From the NCBI RefSeq assembly GCF_000333015.1, contig NZ_BANT01000045.1, positions 1 through 43,946 on the forward strand: a stretch of DNA of 43,946 nucleotides, written 5' to 3'. This DNA is from Gordonia hirsuta DSM 44140 = NBRC 16056. Lineage in GTDB: Bacteria; Actinomycetota; Actinomycetes; Mycobacteriales; Mycobacteriaceae. The notes under the pieces were generated by a model that was not told the origin of the DNA, searched no databases, and saw only the letters and a program-made list of their open reading frames with translations. Every line of letters begins with the position of its first letter. The stretch's first letter is position 1. Position numbers and translations under genes: made by a program. Below are positions 43,636-43,946 of this stretch, one piece after another.

Positions 43636-43946
43636 GTGGCAGGCAAGGCCCGCGTCCACGAATTGGCCAAGGAATTCGGCGTCACCAGCAAGGAAGTGCT
43701 GGAACGACTGAAGCAGCAGGGCGAATTCGTCAAATCCGCGTCGTCGACCGTCGAGGCCCCGGTGGCCCGTCGACTTCGCGAAGCTTTCAAGTCCGCCGAC
43801 GGCGGCGATGACAAGCCCGCCGGTGACAAGCCGGCGGCACCCGGCAAGAAGGCGGCACCGAAGAAGGCCGCAACCGCGGCCACCCCCGGCTCGGCCGCAG
43901 CGGCCAAGCCTGCGGCGCCCGGCCCCAAGCCAGGCGCAGCCAAGCC
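43636..43946 (+). CDS. infB: Translation initiation factor IF-2, N-terminal fragment
   Basis: IF-2 is the GTPase that places initiator tRNA on the ribosome. Only the first 103 codons are in the window. They start with the N-terminal IF-2 domain ([22 protein letters not shown]) and run into the Ala/Pro/Lys-rich linker typical of actinobacterial IF-2. The GTG follows a strong AGGAGAG ribosome binding site and a leader hairpin. The GTPase domain lies beyond the window end. Confidence 0.95.
   Translation, partial: MAGKARVHELAKEFGVTSKEVLERLKQQGEFVKSASSTVEAPVARRLREAFKSADGGDDKPAGDKPAAPGKKAAPKKAATAATPGSAAAAKPAAPGPKPGAAK

Overview
The window is GC-rich DNA, almost fully coding, from an actinobacterium of the order Mycobacteriales (mycobacterial/nocardial type). 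A Gordonia-like genus is my best guess. The support is a mycothione reductase gene, a DosR/DosS-type hypoxia system, a Rip1-type protease, DUF2631, DUF4439 and DUF222-HNH families, many leaderless promoters, and a gene order that, from memory, largely follows the M. tuberculosis segment from xerC (Rv2894c) to infB (Rv2839c). I assigned the genus by eye, without a search.

Layout. Bases 1-7323 hold the end of xerC, an M23-family protein, then rpsB-tsf (with a strong terminator), pyrH-frr-cdsA, a small membrane protein, a LapA-like protein, rlmN and a DUF2631 protein. Bases 7419-13734 hold dxr, a Rip1-type site-2 protease, ispG, a GNAT protein and a lipoprotein PBP. Thus two MEP isoprenoid enzymes flank a membrane protease, followed by a cell-wall transpeptidase. 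Bases 13754-16597 (minus strand) hold a haem/iron uptake operon, hmuTUV, with a DtxR/IdeR-like operator over its promoter. Bases 16701-21387 hold map, cobQ, an epoxide-hydrolase-like protein and a secreted lipase. Bases 21401-27450 hold mycothione reductase with a coupled hydrolase, malate:quinone oxidoreductase and a fused ChlI/ChlD-type chelatase ATPase.

Bases 27495-29843 hold a DUF222/HNH (13E12-type) gene with a repetitive acidic/Gly-Pro insert and two LexA-like boxes upstream. Bases 30135-37944 form a mixed cobalamin/hypoxia region. cobO and cobB are followed after 2 nt by a DosS-like haem sensor kinase. dosR and a co-directional membrane protein lie on the opposite strand. A DosR-box-like site lies between dosR and a divergent acyl-ACP desaturase, and a bifunctional cysG and a membrane protein follow. 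Bases 37983-43946 hold yaaA, proS, a DUF4439 protein, a Tat-type lipoprotein and the rimP-nusA-ylxR-infB translation operon, with infB cut by the window end.

How the parts connect. cobQ, the chelatase, cobO, cobB and cysG give scattered steps of cobalamin synthesis. hmuTUV, cysG and dosS share a tetrapyrrole theme. The most interesting arrangement is the split two-component system: the kinase is read with cobO-cobB, while the regulator has its own leaderless promoter with a putative autoregulatory box shared with an oxygen-consuming desaturase. About sixteen genes show a -10-like hexamer 5-9 nt before the start codon, which I used to choose starts.
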